A DNA stretch of 46,330 nt, from NCBI GenBank assembly GCA_033557675.1, contig JAWQRM010000009.1, positions 1 to 46,330 of the forward strand. Direction: 5' to 3'. Shown here piece after piece: positions 20,413 through 31,770 of this stretch. A program made the translations under genes and the position numbers. The notes below the pieces were generated by a model. That model had not been told where the DNA came from. It did no database searches and saw only the letters and a list, made by a program, of their open reading frames with translations. Source of the DNA: Coptodactyla brooksi. Taxonomy: Eukaryota > Arthropoda > Insecta > Coleoptera > Scarabaeidae. Positions within the stretch are counted from its first letter, which is position 1; each line of letters starts with the position of its first letter.

Positions 20413-21077
20413 ATTAGATTGCGATAACTAATTGTAAATCGTTTCCAAAATTCCATAAATGTTTTACATGCTCCACCATTGCTGGTTCTCGACCTACAGA
20501 TATAGATAACGTTACTTGTTTTATTATTTATTGCGGTTTGCGCTGACTTTTTAATAATATCGTTTTCTATTTAACTGTGTAACAAAGGACATACCATGCT
20601 ATTTAAAATTTTTATGATAACGCTTTTTCAATGTTGAAATGTCAAAAAGCGCCCTCTATTTATCACGTCATAATCGACTGGGAGAATGTTTATATTGCAG
20701 TAAGCAGAGCTTTTTGAAACAAAACCTAGTTTGTTTAATTCCGTTAACTCAAATATTTAAATAAAAAAATGTTTGACGGTCCCCCACCACTATACTTTAG
20801 GAGACAGAGCAAAATATTTGAAACAAAGAATATTTCTAATTTTCCAGTGATTACGATGGCCAAATTTAAAATATCTATTTACTTGAATATTTTTGAGAAA
20901 AATCCCGTTTTTTGATTAGTCATAACAGTTACGCCCCCTAGTGGCCATCTCTCAAACCTGAAAGTCATTTCCAGCAATTTTCTGTGGTCGATTTACCTAT
21001 TAATACTTTTCCCCAAGTTGTATGATTAAAGGTTACCGAGTTATGGCCGGCGTCCATTCTTAGTTGGCAACCCTGTA

Positions 21078-21930
21078 CTGTGTCGATGATGTTACTGTTA
21101 CCGTTGACGACTTGTTGACTTGAAAGGACGCTGTCCTTTTAAGTAGTATATTCCCAGCATGCCAAGAAAATATGGCATCAAAATACTTGTGACAGTGGTA
21201 GTGCCTATGCCATGAAAGCTCAAGTTTATACGGGAAAATATCCGGGTGAAGCATCAGAAAAAAATCAAGCGGTGCGAGTAGTTTTAGACCCAACACATGA
21301 ACTCAGGAGGCAAAATGTTAATGTTAGGAACGGTTAGAGAAAATAAACCCGAACTTCCTGTGATTATAATAAGGAAAGAAGTACACAGTTCTACTTTTTC
21401 TTTTATCAAGGATACCACAATTGTATTACAAGAAAAAATAAAAACGTTATTCTCATGAGCACAATGCACTGTGATAGGGAAGTGAGCAGCAGGGACCAGA
21501 AGCCACAAATAATACTGGATTATAACTCTACCAAAGGGGTGATTGATACGTCAGATCAAAGTATTGTAGCATATACTTGCAAAAGAAAAACCAATTGATG
21601 GCCTATTATTTTGCTCTACAATATACTTGATGTTAGTGCTTATAATGCATTTGTGTTATGGAGAGAAATAAATCCACATTGGAATAAGACCGTTCTGTAC
21701 AAGAGAAGACTATTTCTGGAAGAATTGTGCAAACTGGTGGTAACTTCCTATATGATACCTTGTACTCAACAAGCTACTGCCGTAATAAAGAGAATTCAAG
21801 ATGAACGTCGCGAGCAGTGCCATTTACATCTAGTGCAATCAGTAAAAATAAAAAACACGATGTAGAATATGTCCATCCAAATGTGACAATAAAACAAGAA
21901 TAACATAAGTATAGTACATGTAAGTGTAAT
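21078..21930 (+). pseudogene. piggyBac transposase, catalytic and C-terminal part
   Basis: The frame resumes with VDDLLT and GRCPFK, where the first catalytic aspartate sits in the family motif DEQL(L)xFxGRCPF, so that aspartate is kept but its EQ neighbours are gone. YIPSMPRKYGIKI and then VRVVLDPTH follow. The block with the second aspartate (usually DNxFTS) is deleted: the text jumps straight to LGTVRENKPELP near 21325. The third aspartate block IILDYNSTKGVIDTSDQ is present at 21508-21560, followed by CKRKTN and WP. A long frame 21611-21865 reads LLYNILDVSAYNAFVLWREI. A cysteine-rich tail is just recognisable to 21930. It is inactive because of the missing second aspartate, frameshifts and stops. 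Confidence 0.88.
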
Positions 21931-22439
21931 AAATATTTGTGTATGGTTCATGTGGTGTATTATTGTCATCAGTCTAAAAATTAGGCAATAATTGGATACA
22001 CATCGGAATTTATTTGATATTGTCTCTTGTTTTTAGATATACTGTTTGTAATATGTTTTAGTATAATACATTTTATTATAATACATACTCAGGTCACTAT
22101 GAACCGAAGGACTACAAATATATAGTAAAGCTAAGGAGAACAGCAAGGTCAAAAACACCATTTATTTACATTAATATGCAGGGTTAAAGCGTTAATATTG
22201 CAATACTGTGTGCAATCAATATCATGATGGGGTATAGGGAATACTGGACTGTAAATTCAGTAAATGTTGCAAAAATATCACATATACATCATATATAATA
22301 AATAGATTCATTAATTTATTATTTTAATAGATTTCTGTGTACTTTGATGTCTGATTGACGAACTTAGCTTTTCAAATCGTAGTCAAGACTGATGTGTTTT
22401 TCTTGTTGTTTCGGCTTATGATTGGAATATATGATGGGG

Positions 22440-22605
22440 TCCGGTGTTTACTTGGATATTTATTGCGGGGGTTTTATGGTTTCTGGGAATATTTCTAGGT
22501 TCTCGTGAAAGTTTAGTTTTCTAATTTTACGTAAGATTTTTATGACTTCGAAATTTTGCTCTCTACTTCCTGGTATTTTATGGAGAATTTTTATGGTCAT
22601 GTGTT

Positions 22606-22649
<44 letters not shown>

Positions 22650-22917
22650 CACTGAATTTTCTTCCAGTTTGACCGATATATGTCATTTTGACGTGCCACA
22701 TTTTATTTTGTATATTGCAGATTGTTTCATTTTGTTCGTTTTTTTATGCTCTTCGGAATGGAATATTTGAGTTGTGTTGTTGAATGTTTTTGTTATGAGG
22801 TGAATGCAGGGTCCTGTGTACGTAAATGTGTTGTTTAGACATTGTTCTTTATGCATTCGTGTATTATATTTATGAGTCTTTTTAGGAATCTATTTTCATT
22901 CGCTATTTGTATTTGCT
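22440..22917 (-). pseudogene. Penelope-like element, GIY-YIG fragment (left of inverted pair)
   Basis: On the minus strand, 22917-22650 reads IQIANENRFLKRLINIIHEC. After stops it reads, across frames, AIYKIKCGTS and YIGQTGRKFSE-like residues ending at 22648. This is the start of the GIY-YIG nuclease domain that Penelope-like retroelements carry after the reverse transcriptase. The (TA)n array at 22608-22647 interrupts the domain, and homology to the right copy resumes beyond it to about 22440. It faces away from its partner at 22918-23300. Confidence 0.7.
22608..22647. repeat. (TA)20 microsatellite
   Basis: About 40 bp of uninterrupted TA repeats lie inside the minus-strand Penelope fragment. 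The plus-strand partner has no TA array at the matching place, so the array grew or was inserted after the pair formed. Confidence 0.95.
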
Positions 22918-23300
22918 GCAAATACTGCGTACATGCAGCATAAAACACGCAACACAACCGACGATACAAGAAACGAACAAAATTGAACAGTCCGGAATAT
23001 ACAAAATCAAGCGTGGCACATGTAACATGAAGTACATCGGTCAAATAGGAAGAAAATTCAGTGACAGATATAAAGCACGCGACTCCAATTACGCAGAGCA
23101 TCAAAAATACAAAAATTCTCAGTTACCAGGAAATAGAGAGCAACATTTCATGTTATGAAAATCGTAAGTAAAAGCCGAGAACTAAGCATTCAGAAAAACC
23201 TGGAAATATGGTAAACATATCCCATCCTGTATTCCAACTGATTAAACTCCTGCAATAAAACAGTCATTCTCCATACATAAGCAGAAGCAACAAAAAGAAA
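22918..23300 (+). pseudogene. Penelope-like element, GIY-YIG fragment (right of inverted pair)
   Basis: The frame 22907-23158 reads QPTIQETNKIEQSGIYKIKR, GTCNMKYIGQIGRKFSDRYK, then HQKYKNSQLPGNREQHFM. GIYKI and YIGQIGRKFSDR are the two signature strings of the GIY-YIG domain, with the conserved arginine present. Homology with the inverted copy continues past the stop through about 23290. No reverse transcriptase lies upstream: the fragment abuts the opposite-strand copy at about 22917. Confidence 0.82.
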
Positions 23301-26177
23301 CACCAGTCTTGAAAAGAAACACCACTAAAATAGTACCAATAATAGATAAGTATGAAGTAATGCAAATTACCAGCTATAATGGCTTTAGTCGATCTTCTGC
23401 ATTTATCATATAGGTTTTACACAATATATTCAAAAACGTATCAGTGATAATTGCGTTTGACTTCAAAAAATAAGTGGAAAAGATATATAAAAAATTTCAC
23501 TGTTACAGTAGACTCCCAAGAGATTGTTTAATTTGAATTTGGACGTTTGTTGCAATACTACACCATTCCTATATTCTTAGATGTATCTGACTAACGGCAT
23601 TGGAATAAAAGACCAATACATCATCGTTCTTTTACGTACATTAGTATTATAAGACATTAGTATTTCTCTATGAGGTATGTTGAGCCGATTGCATAGGTCT
23701 TGATCCATTGAAAAAAACATTTAATTTCGAACTCAGTGTTCCAAACTAAATGTTTCACTGTGAATATACATACATTAGGGAAATAAAACACATTTAAATT
23801 GAGAAATATTAAAATAGCGTGAAAAATTCAAATTGAATTGCAAAAAAAAATTTTCATGTCGGAATCGCAAAAACAAAAAAAAGTTACTAACTACACGCTT
23901 GCCACGATGCCATCTAACCTAATAACAGCATTGTCATTTCACGACAAATCTCTTAACCACGTAACTTTGTCGAATAATTTGGTAATTTGAATATCTCAGT
24001 CAGGACACGCCTTTAGGAAAAATAGATGACGGATCCGTGATCCTTAACTCAAAGGCTATTAATACATAGAGGTTTCATGTCTCAGATGGTGGGGGAAGTA
24101 TATAACTTTCTCTAGTTAGTGATGATTATAAAGCGACTAGCAAACTTCATAGTCCGTTTAATTACATTCTAAATAGGGTTTACGAAGTCCATAAGGTATA
24201 CTTCACTGTATTTGAAAGATAGAACTGTGAATACTTTTATTGTAACACCTCATTTGCTTGAGGTAGTTCGAACTATAAATTTACTTTAGGTCCTGCAATA
24301 TTCAATGACCTGGCTTACTGTAAGTCTGCATTGATACTACAAAATTTGCCTTAGTAATTTATTAGTATGTACCTGTTTAGTTCTTTGTGATTTCCTGTCA
24401 TTCATCCACATTTCTAGTTTTCTCCATTTCCTTCTGTTATTCACGTATTTTCAGTTTTGTTTTTCTGGTCTTCTTACTTGGAGATTGATCTCTTCTAGTA
24501 TCTAGTTTTCCTTACTTGAGGGATATACAGGGGGCGAGAATTGACTATTGTTCTCTTTTGTCTGCAATTTATTGGAGGAGCGGGTCGCAGAGTTGGATCC
24601 ACGAGAAGTTATGAAAATTTAGTAATTTTGTGACTGCTTCGTTGTGGTTGTGATTCCATCGTTGTTATGGTTGGTCCAGATTTAGGTAGGCTTTTCTTTG
24701 CCATTCTTAAACTTAAATTTTCGTTATTAATGTTTCGCTTTCATGCTTTTTCAGAAGTCTTTTCTGGACGAACATGAGGTTTGCTGCCATAGTGTACAAT
24801 TTTGGTTCTTATGGGTATGTCGGGGACCTATATATACCTGTTGAAGAGCAGAGACACATGTTGATTTTCGTTGTGAGGGATATACCGCACAGATTTGGAC
24901 GGATCATGCTAAATCTAGGTCGATTCATATGCGTAGGAATGTAATTTCCATCTCTAAATCGAGACGAGGATTTCCATTAAGAATTACCTCCGAGGTTAGT
25001 GTCTACGTGTCTACAGTGTTGCGGTCGAAAGCAGAGATTATTTGGGTCTCTGATAACCAGATTATGTACCGGACCTAGATCATGATTTATTTTTTGTAAT
25101 TTGATGGATTGCTATAGCATAATTGTACTTATTTTAACTTTTCCTTCACTTTATTATACAATTGTAGATTTTAGTAGGAAAAATATACTCTCCTGGTTTA
25201 ACATATTTCATATGGTATAATATGTATAAAAATATACAATTATTTGTCAACTTTCTCTAAATTTAAGCTTGTGTTGACTCCTCACTTAACCTCAGTGAAT
25301 AATATTTTATTAACTGAGGTTTTATTATCATTATTCAGGTAACCGTTACATCATTGGCTTGTAAATGCGCAGCGAGTTGTATTGTAGTTAAATAATTATA
25401 CAATTTGATGTTTTATTTAACGACATGGTTCGTGCATAAAACATTCTATTTAGATGAAATGTTAATTAGAGATTTTCAGCATATTTGATTTTTTTTCCAA
25501 CGCGCTATTCACATTCAAACGTGACATTCACATCGTCTGGTACTTCCAGTATGAGGATTCACCGGTTGTTTTCGTGACTTCTCGGTCCCAATCTTGCTGA
25601 ATACGCTTAAAGTGGAACACGAGAGACCGCGGCAAAATTCTAAATTTGATTCTTAGAGATCTTCCCCCAATGTAATGTTTTAGTATATTATTTTTAAGGC
25701 TCTTAAGCGCCTTTAAGCCAAAACAAAATTTTCGATTTTTCCAAAACCCTGGGATACATCCTAAAGAAGACGTTCAATTATAGGTTAGAGAAATGATAAT
25801 ATATAAATGATATATACTATTAAAAATATCAAAGACAGCTTAGTGAGTTAATTATAAAGACTTTTAGATATTACAAATAAGTTATAAGATGGCAACCTAT
25901 ATGCAAAGACCATACTACAAGTAACATCCCGAAATCTAAACACAGCACGCATATGAATACATGTAGCTGACTCCAGCAAATTCCTGGACTCAGCTGGTAT
26001 TATACTGTACGCTATATCAATATTTGCGAAAACCACTTTGCAAATTAGAACGCGAATAACCACGAATAACTTGCACTTCACCACGTAAACCACCTTCGAC
26101 AGTTGTTATTTTTCAGCGAACTGGCCTTCAATTGATAAACTTTAGTATATTGAAAAATAGTTGGGTATAAATTAATC
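23301..26177. other. long stretch without a recognisable gene
   Basis: No domain, long frame or repeat pair was found. A region at 24500-25080 has a somewhat different, GT-rich composition, with a TATATATA box at 24831 and a patch of CG words at 24880-25070, but no coding sense. Positions 25163-25205 are a repeat tip, listed separately. The frame at 25848-26093 is not recognised. Confidence 0.4.
25163..25205. repeat. tip shared with the fold-back at 36637-37321
   Basis: The sequence TTGTAGATTTTAGTAGGAAA and the following AATATACTCT.CTGGTTT match both outer arm ends of the large fold-back (36650-36690 and the complement of 37245-37285). It appears to be a stranded end of that family. Confidence 0.6.
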
Positions 26178-26602
26178 GATAACGTAATGGAAAAGAAATA
26201 ACACTCTCCTGACTGTTTGATGAAGTTGTATTTTACATAACTAGTTTCGATTTATGATATGATCATCTACTGAAGCGTTTATTCACAAGTTTTTTGTAGG
26301 GTGTTTCATAATTTAGATAGTTGAGGTTTACTAAAACACTGTTAATGTGTTGTTATAATAGGTTGAAACAGTTACATCTTAATAGCGTGTGTTGTTGCCA
26401 TGTGGCGTCCCCATGTGTGGCTTTACATTTTATGTCAAGCCACACGTCATCAAACGCTTCTAAGATGTAGCTATTTTAACCTTAAAAAAACTTGTTAATA
26501 AACGCTTTTGCAGATGACCACATCATAGATCGAAACTAGCTAAACAAAATACAACTTTATTAAACAGCCAGACGAGTATTATTTCTTTTTCATTACGTTA
26601 TC
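26178..26602. mobile_element. fold-back element with Penelope-type box
   Basis: The arms 26178-26300 and 26470-26602 are imperfect inverted repeats. Shared blocks are GATAACGTAATG, AAAGAAATAA, AAGTTGTATTTT, CTAGTTTCGAT and AAGCGTTTATT.ACAAG. On the plus strand of the right arm, CAGATGACCACATCATAGAT runs into CGAAAC (26511-26536). The left arm carries the same on the minus strand. The boxes diverge from the centre, as in the other fold-backs. The inner part (26330-26460) has a weaker GCCACAC palindrome. There is no coding content. Confidence 0.75.
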
Positions 26603-29214
26603 ACTTCATATACCTGACTATAAAACGGAGATATAATGAATCTATATAAATTAAGCTGAAGCAGTTTCAATGTAAAGAAGAGATTGTAGCTCGTTTGTGA
26701 ACAATAAATGTTAATTTCAAATATAATGCGCATTATTTTAACCTTTACATGCTTCCTTTTGATATCTCAATACATAAATTGTGTTTCAAAAGTTAATATT
26801 TTAAAGTTAACATCATCCGTTCTCTTTTAGAACATTTCTCTTCTGAAGCAAATTGCAAATGGGAGTGACGTGTAAGGGATTTGCGTTCTTCTGGGACAAC
26901 TTTTTCAATTTCAGAAGTTTCCCGTGACACGGGCTATCAGACCTCACGAGGTCGTACTCCTCCTATAGACTGGCTAAAAAGGAAAAGTTCTTTGGGATGG
27001 AGAGATATGGCCTAACATCTGTCGGTTGGGGTCAGGGGAAAAGCGATTTTTTACCATAATTTGCCGCTAAGTAAATCAATTGGATTGGCAATTCCCAGAT
27101 TGAATCCACCTGAAGGGTTCTTAGGAATAACGGATCCCCTCTGGCTTCTTTTTAAACGCGTATCGTTAAGTGAGTCAAGGTTCCATTTAGTTACATCAAA
27201 ATACTTTCCAACACCGTATTTTAAAATGATCATTTGTAAATATTATAGTATCAATGAATAAGTATAGAGGGTATTTGATTTATATCACGTACGGAGAATC
27301 TATTACTATACTTTTTGTCAACAATTAGCATGTCTATTATTAATTAACTGCTAGATTAGCAAGCAGTAAAATTACAACTAGAATTTCTGCGCAGTTTGGA
27401 AAACTTTGGAAAACCTTTAACGGTTTTCCAAACTTTCCGTGACTTGATGCATGGGCATAAATTTTTAAATTTAGTACCACGTCTTCTCAAAATGGTATGA
27501 TAATGTTGCGTATGTGTCAAAAGCTTTCTAATTTACCGATTAACTGACAAGGTGAAACAAGACCAGGAAAACTATTTTCATGCCTCATAGTCTCCTGTGT
27601 CAGAATTGAACCATGCTCAATATAAATTTATTACTGATTATGCTATTTTTAAGATACTTACATTTTATATATATATTCTATGCTGAATTATACCTACTTA
27701 TACTCGAATACTGAAATTATATATCAGCAAAAATTGTCTTTTTTTTATTTATAAGGATTTTTTTCTCAAACATGTAGGACTTACCATCCTCGAGATACAG
27801 CCGCCCCATACCTTTATCCGGACACTCAATATTTTGATACATTTTGAGAAGTCACATGGATTGCGTGAAGTACTCTCCTCTAGATATACGTTATGTTAAG
27901 AATATGTACTTTTACTTTCGGGATACGCTGTACAACATACCACTTTTGTTATAATAATGAGGACTGATGGATACAAGTGGGTACAACGTCCAATTGTTAG
28001 AATGATATCTTACAATATTGTTTGATTATTGATCAAGTTTAGCGGCGAAAATGTATCTATTTTTTTTTTCGAAAATTCGCTTAATCATACTGACTTTCGT
28101 ATTGTAGTGTGCTGCTATTTACTGAGAAAGCGAATCAAGATTTAATGGACTTTCCCGAGATTAAGTTTGCCCAGCGCTTTCTGCGATAAGAATGGGATGG
28201 GGACCAAAGGAAACCTAAACGGTCAACGCCCAGCCCCAATGACATATGATTGATGCCCTTGTAAGCTGACTGATATCGCGCCAATACGTTCGGGCAACGG
28301 GCTTGTTACCGCTCGTACGATCGCCGACCCCTGCGATCGAATGGGACAAATTCGAAATTCAAATCGCAAGTTCACCCACGTCCTGGATTTAGAGCGAAAT
28401 TTACATGGAAGGTTTGTCTGCGGTCAACACCGTTTTTGGCATTCAGAACGAGCTGCAGCATTACATCAAAGCGCCACATTCATCACCACCCCCTTTGAAA
28501 TGCCATGCGGTTTCTACTGTTGTCTCTTCATTACTTTCAAGGCAATCGTATAAGGTATTCATTAATTTCCATAAGTTATTTCTCCAATTCTGAACGATAA
28601 TTGCTATCCATAATCCTCATTCAACAGCATTCTATACTTCATTCGATCAGCTCTCTTGAAAATCTCTTGAAATTAAGGCAAGTTCAGTTGAAATCAAGTG
28701 TTAAAAACTTGGTAATATCCCAAATGAAACAACGTCTTTCAATCAGCTTTGCAAAGCGAAGTTAAAATCAGTATAACCAATAGTCATAGCATCTGTGAAG
28801 TTAAAGTAATATATCATATTGCACAATTTTTCATTGTTTCTAATTACAATGCGTAATACTGTCATAGTATATCAGCGTTTATAGTTCTATTATACTTTTT
28901 ATAGCAGTTTTTACATTTTTTGTAATTTGGATCTGCATTTTGCTGCATATTTACAAAAAAGTGTGCTATATTGAATGTGAAATTACTGGAAGAAAAATGT
29001 GCACACTGTTTATGGACATGAATATGATAGTAGTTATACGTTATGTAATTCTGCGTTCAGTAGAAATGCAAAATGTAATTGAAAAGAAATCTAAATATAA
29101 AATTCAAAATATAATTGCCTCTGAAAATAATTCGCAATTTTAGTAATAATCAGAGTTGGAAAATAACTAATCGTAAATCTCTCTAATACAATATCGCTTC
29201 CACTGCATTCCTTC
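26603..29214. other. no gene; GC-richer patch 28130-28520
   Basis: The patch at 28130-28520 is rich in CG words (GCGATCG, TCGTACGATCG, CGTTCGGGCAACGGGC) and carries two overlapping frames of 60-70 codons, neither recognisable. The rest is AT-rich with only small features, such as an 11-bp hairpin at 27405-27415 with 27422-27432. It could be a conserved regulatory or single-copy host segment. Confidence 0.35.
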
Positions 29215-29240
29215 CTGAAGATGGTAGATTGTTTCCGAAA
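29215..29240 (+). ncRNA. hammerhead-like box, both core strings intact
   Basis: CTGAAGA at 29215-29221 and GAAA at 29237-29240 are separated by a 15-nt segment whose ends (GG/CC) can pair weakly. Both conserved strings of a hammerhead core are intact but the intervening stem is poor. It is probably a worn Penelope-type tail. Confidence 0.3.
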
Positions 29241-29699
29241 TCGGTAAAAAATTACTAAAGCAAGTAAACTAAAATAACTAACTTTAATACTTCTATTAAG
29301 TGCATATTATGTATACAGTCGGGGTAATAAAGAAAAAGGGACTAAAGTTGCGTAGTAGTCTGCTCAGGATACTAAAATGTTATCGCCTGATTTACCGATA
29401 TACGAATTTGCTATTGAGTAACATTTACATTTTAGTGAAGCAAAGCAGTTATGCCTTAAACCAACTAAATTTCTTAGACCAGATACGTGAAAGCCAAATG
29501 CAGAGAATTGGAATCCTGGCTTGGTCATTTTTTTTTGTTTAATTAAAAAGCGGAAAACGGATTAGAATCTACGTTAGAGTTGTCTAATTATAATCGATTG
29601 TTATTATTATATTGAATATGTGAATAAATTGCAGACTATTTCCTGAATGAAGAATTTTATGAAATGTGCAAAATTAGCTCCATGCCCCGAATCTGAATA

Positions 29700-30190
29700 G
29701 TTCATGTTGATAGTACATGTATAAAAGCATCTCCTGTCTTATAGTTCTCCTGTCTTATAGTGACATTTTCCAAAATGCTAATCTATCGCAGATTTCTTTT
29801 GAAAATACAATCAAAATTGGACGGAAAACCCTTACAGATGTAGCAGCAGGATTTTGTCAAAGTATAGAGCCTATTGCTTTGTCCATAAGTTTAATGGGTA
29901 CTATAGATGAGTGCTTCCATACGGTTTTTCCCTGAATCGGCAACTGGTCAGCCATCTCAGGTTATCAATTTAGTATGTTATAGGAGGTTGTAGAAATGTA
30001 CACGATGCAGTACTTCAATAGGTGGCGCTTGCGTTAGTTGGAAGTGCCTGGAGTCTGACACCCACCTCGGCAATACCACCCGTACTGCCTAACAAAGCTA
30101 GCAGGGCCGTCGGGACAAACATCAGTTGATTACCATCTGCGATGAAGTGGCATGCAATGCCTACAATCTCAGTGGGTGGTGTATTAATTT
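29700..30190 (-). pseudogene. unidentified decayed coding-like segment
   Basis: The minus strand has two well-kept open frames that look like one broken protein. From 30190 to 30020 about 56 codons are open, containing EIVGIACHFIADG and LLALLGSTGGIAEVG. From about 29960 to 29765 a second frame, interrupted by one stop, contains KTVWKHSSIVPIKLMD and RPILIVFSKEICDRL. Composition is coding-like and richer in GC than the flanks. I do not recognise the family. An endogenous viral fragment or an unknown mobile-element protein are possibilities I cannot separate. A duplicated 16-mer starting TCTCCTGTCTTATAG lies at its edge (29732-29765). Confidence 0.35.
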
Positions 30191-30533
30191 AAGGTAGTGA
30201 AAATTGAGCTTTTGTCAACTTTAAGTCAATAGAATTTCCCAATTCATAGCAAGTCCTTCTATCATAGTCATTCATGATTCAGGATTCATGATGGAAGATT
30301 TTCACCGTCTTCAAGCAGATATTGACCGCTGGCCTAAATCCGCCAGGGTATAAAGACCTTTTCGATGAATTCAATAAAGTTATTCTTAGGAAAAGTTACC
30401 TTACTTCTGGCGGATTTCCTCCCGAGATATTTTCCATTTTCTGTGTAAACGGAACTAAACTCACATGTAACATTTAACTTTGCACATTTTTGAATTTAGT
30501 GACGTCTATATGTTAGTCAAAATAAATAGTGAG

Positions 30534-31022
30534 AAGGTTGTTCAGAAAGTAATTTCGAAAATTTTCAGAAAAACTTTTGCAAAAAATTTTCCAAACTAGT
30601 TTGCAAAAAATCATTACTAATTATTTGTCCAGTTTATGACAGTACACTTTTTAATTTCGTAAATATAGTGCATTTTTTAATTTCGCGGGCAATGGTGTTC
30701 TTGTCCGTAACGTTTGTCGGCATTGGTAGCCATATTGGTGGCTTAATTTACTGTTGGTTGTTGCAAAGATACAGCCAATAGTGTTTTGGTGCACTAGAAG
30801 ATTTTTACTTCCGAAAAAAAGAAACAAAAACTGCGTTAGATTTTGTTTCAAGGATAGGATAAAGTACATAACCTCATTGGAAATGTTAAATATTGCTTTT
30901 GGTAAGTCTTCTGTAAATATAACAAGCACTTCTAAGTCATAAAAACAAAAGTTTCGAAAGGGACCGTGAAGACGATGAAGATAAAGACCGCGCTGGAAGC
31001 CGCAGTGCATCAACAATCAATA
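30534..31022 (+). pseudogene. mariner relic of a different subfamily, 5' part
   Basis: A terminal-repeat-like block AGGTTGTTCAGAAAGTAATT stands at 30535-30554, resembling mariner ends of the type with AAAGTAATTTCGAA. Downstream the plus strand reads KKRNKNCVRFCFKDRIKYIT, then SLEMLNIAFGKS (30814-30905), comparable with the first helix-turn-helix of mariner transposases. After a break comes KSFERDREDDEDKDRAGSRS and then ASTIN, standing for the RFKxGREDVxDDxRxGRPSTS linker. The gene ends at about 31022 and a Penelope fragment begins within 40 bp. Sequence and ends differ from the four mariner copies elsewhere, so it is another subfamily. Confidence 0.65.
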
Positions 31023-31060
31023 AGTTGTGGATTTGGAACCTTTTGCTTTGTAAAAGACTA

Positions 31061-31517
31061 ATCTGGTTATCACTTCACCAAGACAGTAAATTATTTGCCC
31101 TTTTTAATCAAGTGGGCATAAAAGTAGCTTTTCGGTCGAATAACACTTTAAAAACACTATTAGGCAATCCAAAAGATAAAGTAAATATGTTGGAAAAAGT
31201 GGTATATATGAAAGTTATATGGATTGCGGGAAAAACTATGTTCGGCAAACAAAAAGATCGTTACAATCACGGTTTAAAGGGCATTTGCCCCACTTAAGGT
31301 ATGGACGCCTAAAAAATCTAGCGTAGCCAAACATACTTTTAACAATAATCATAGAATTAGTGTAGAAAACTTGAGATTACTTAAAAATGTATTCAACAAC
31401 AGATTCTTGAATGCATTTGAGAGTTTAGAAATCATCAAATTCAAAAACATAATTAATAAAGACAGCGGAGTAATGGTGTTCAGTCCACTGCATAACTTAA
31501 TAGACAAACAAGTGTAA
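31061..31517 (+). pseudogene. Penelope-like element, GIY-YIG endonuclease fragment
   Basis: The frame reads QVGIKVAFRSNNTLKTLLGN, PKDKVNMLEK, and after a shift GIYESYMDCGKNYVRQTKRS, then LQSRFKGHLPHLRYGR, NHRISVENLRLLKN and SGVMVFSPLHNLID. GIYE..CDCGK.Y.GQTKRS..RFKEH is the GIY-YIG signature, with the second glycine lost (YVRQT). The part upstream of the domain (AFRSNN.LK.LLG.PKDK) is also typical. Reverse transcriptase is absent. It differs clearly from the fragments at 22.4-23.3, 33.8-34.1 and 40.3-40.7 kb, so several Penelope lineages are present. Confidence 0.8.
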
Positions 31518-31599
31518 ATACGAGAAATCTGAATAACACGGGTACTGGTTCATAAAGATAACTTCTAGAAACAAAAATGCACTTTAATGATTTCGATAA

Positions 31600-31770
31600 G
31601 TCACGTAGCTCATAGTAGGGTACGACACCTGGTCAGTAGCTCCCAGTATATAATAGAACAGACAATCTCTTTCGTCCTTGTTTCCTGGTGCTCCCGAAGA
31701 TGCCAACTTTGTCAGCAAAACTCGCGTCGAGCAATCAATTAACAGTCGATGACAACGTCAATAAACCGAA
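31600..31770 (+). repeat. Penelope-type tail with hairpin box
   Basis: CCGAAGA at 31694-31700 is followed by TGCC AACTTTGTC AGC AAAA (GAAA changed to CAAA) and a second hairpin CTCG/CGAG at 31721-31731. It is homologous to the complement of 5270-5460. The neighbour upstream at 31517 is the Penelope endonuclease relic, so it may be the 3' tail of that element. Confidence 0.5.

Larger units (their letters stand above)
18270..21077 (+). mobile_element. nested DNA transposon with about 480-bp inverted ends
   Basis: The left arm is 18270-18482 plus 19264-19540, split by a retroelement. The right arm is about 20470-20980. Shared blocks include AGATGGCC(A/G)CT.G.GG, TAACGGAATTAAACAAACTA, TTAAATAGCATGGTAT, TTACACAGTTAAATAGA and TCAGCGCAAA-like sequence. 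Beyond the arm the right end runs on to a GGCAACCCTGTA tip at 21066-21077 that has no left counterpart, so the left tip is trimmed. It interrupts the piggyBac gene and carries its own degraded transposase. Confidence 0.82.
17210..22187 (+). mobile_element. piggyBac-like element with nested insertions
   Basis: piggyBac elements insert at TTAA. Here TTAACCCTGC stands at 17210-17219 and its exact inverse GCAGGGTTAA at 22178-22187, giving TTAA duplications and a short CCCTGC terminal repeat. Sub-terminal GGGTCATTATGACCC at 17405-17419 and GGTCACTATGAACC at 22092-22105 are internal palindromes typical of the group. The total is 4978 bp, about 2.8 kb of which is a second transposon. Without it the element would be about 2.2 kb, normal for the family apart from lost coding parts. 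Confidence 0.88.

Noticed and set aside
24500..25210. Possible solo LTR with TATA box
   Set aside because: No TG..CA ends, target duplication or second copy could be found. Only the 40-bp tip at 25163 has a partner.
30336..30420. Inverted pair AAATCCGCCAG/CTGGCGGATTT with 57-bp spacer
   Set aside because: Only 11 bp, with no further pairing and no element around it. Could be chance.
30651..31016. 121-codon minus-strand frame
   Set aside because: It lies opposite the mariner relic at 30534-31022, whose motifs read on the plus strand.
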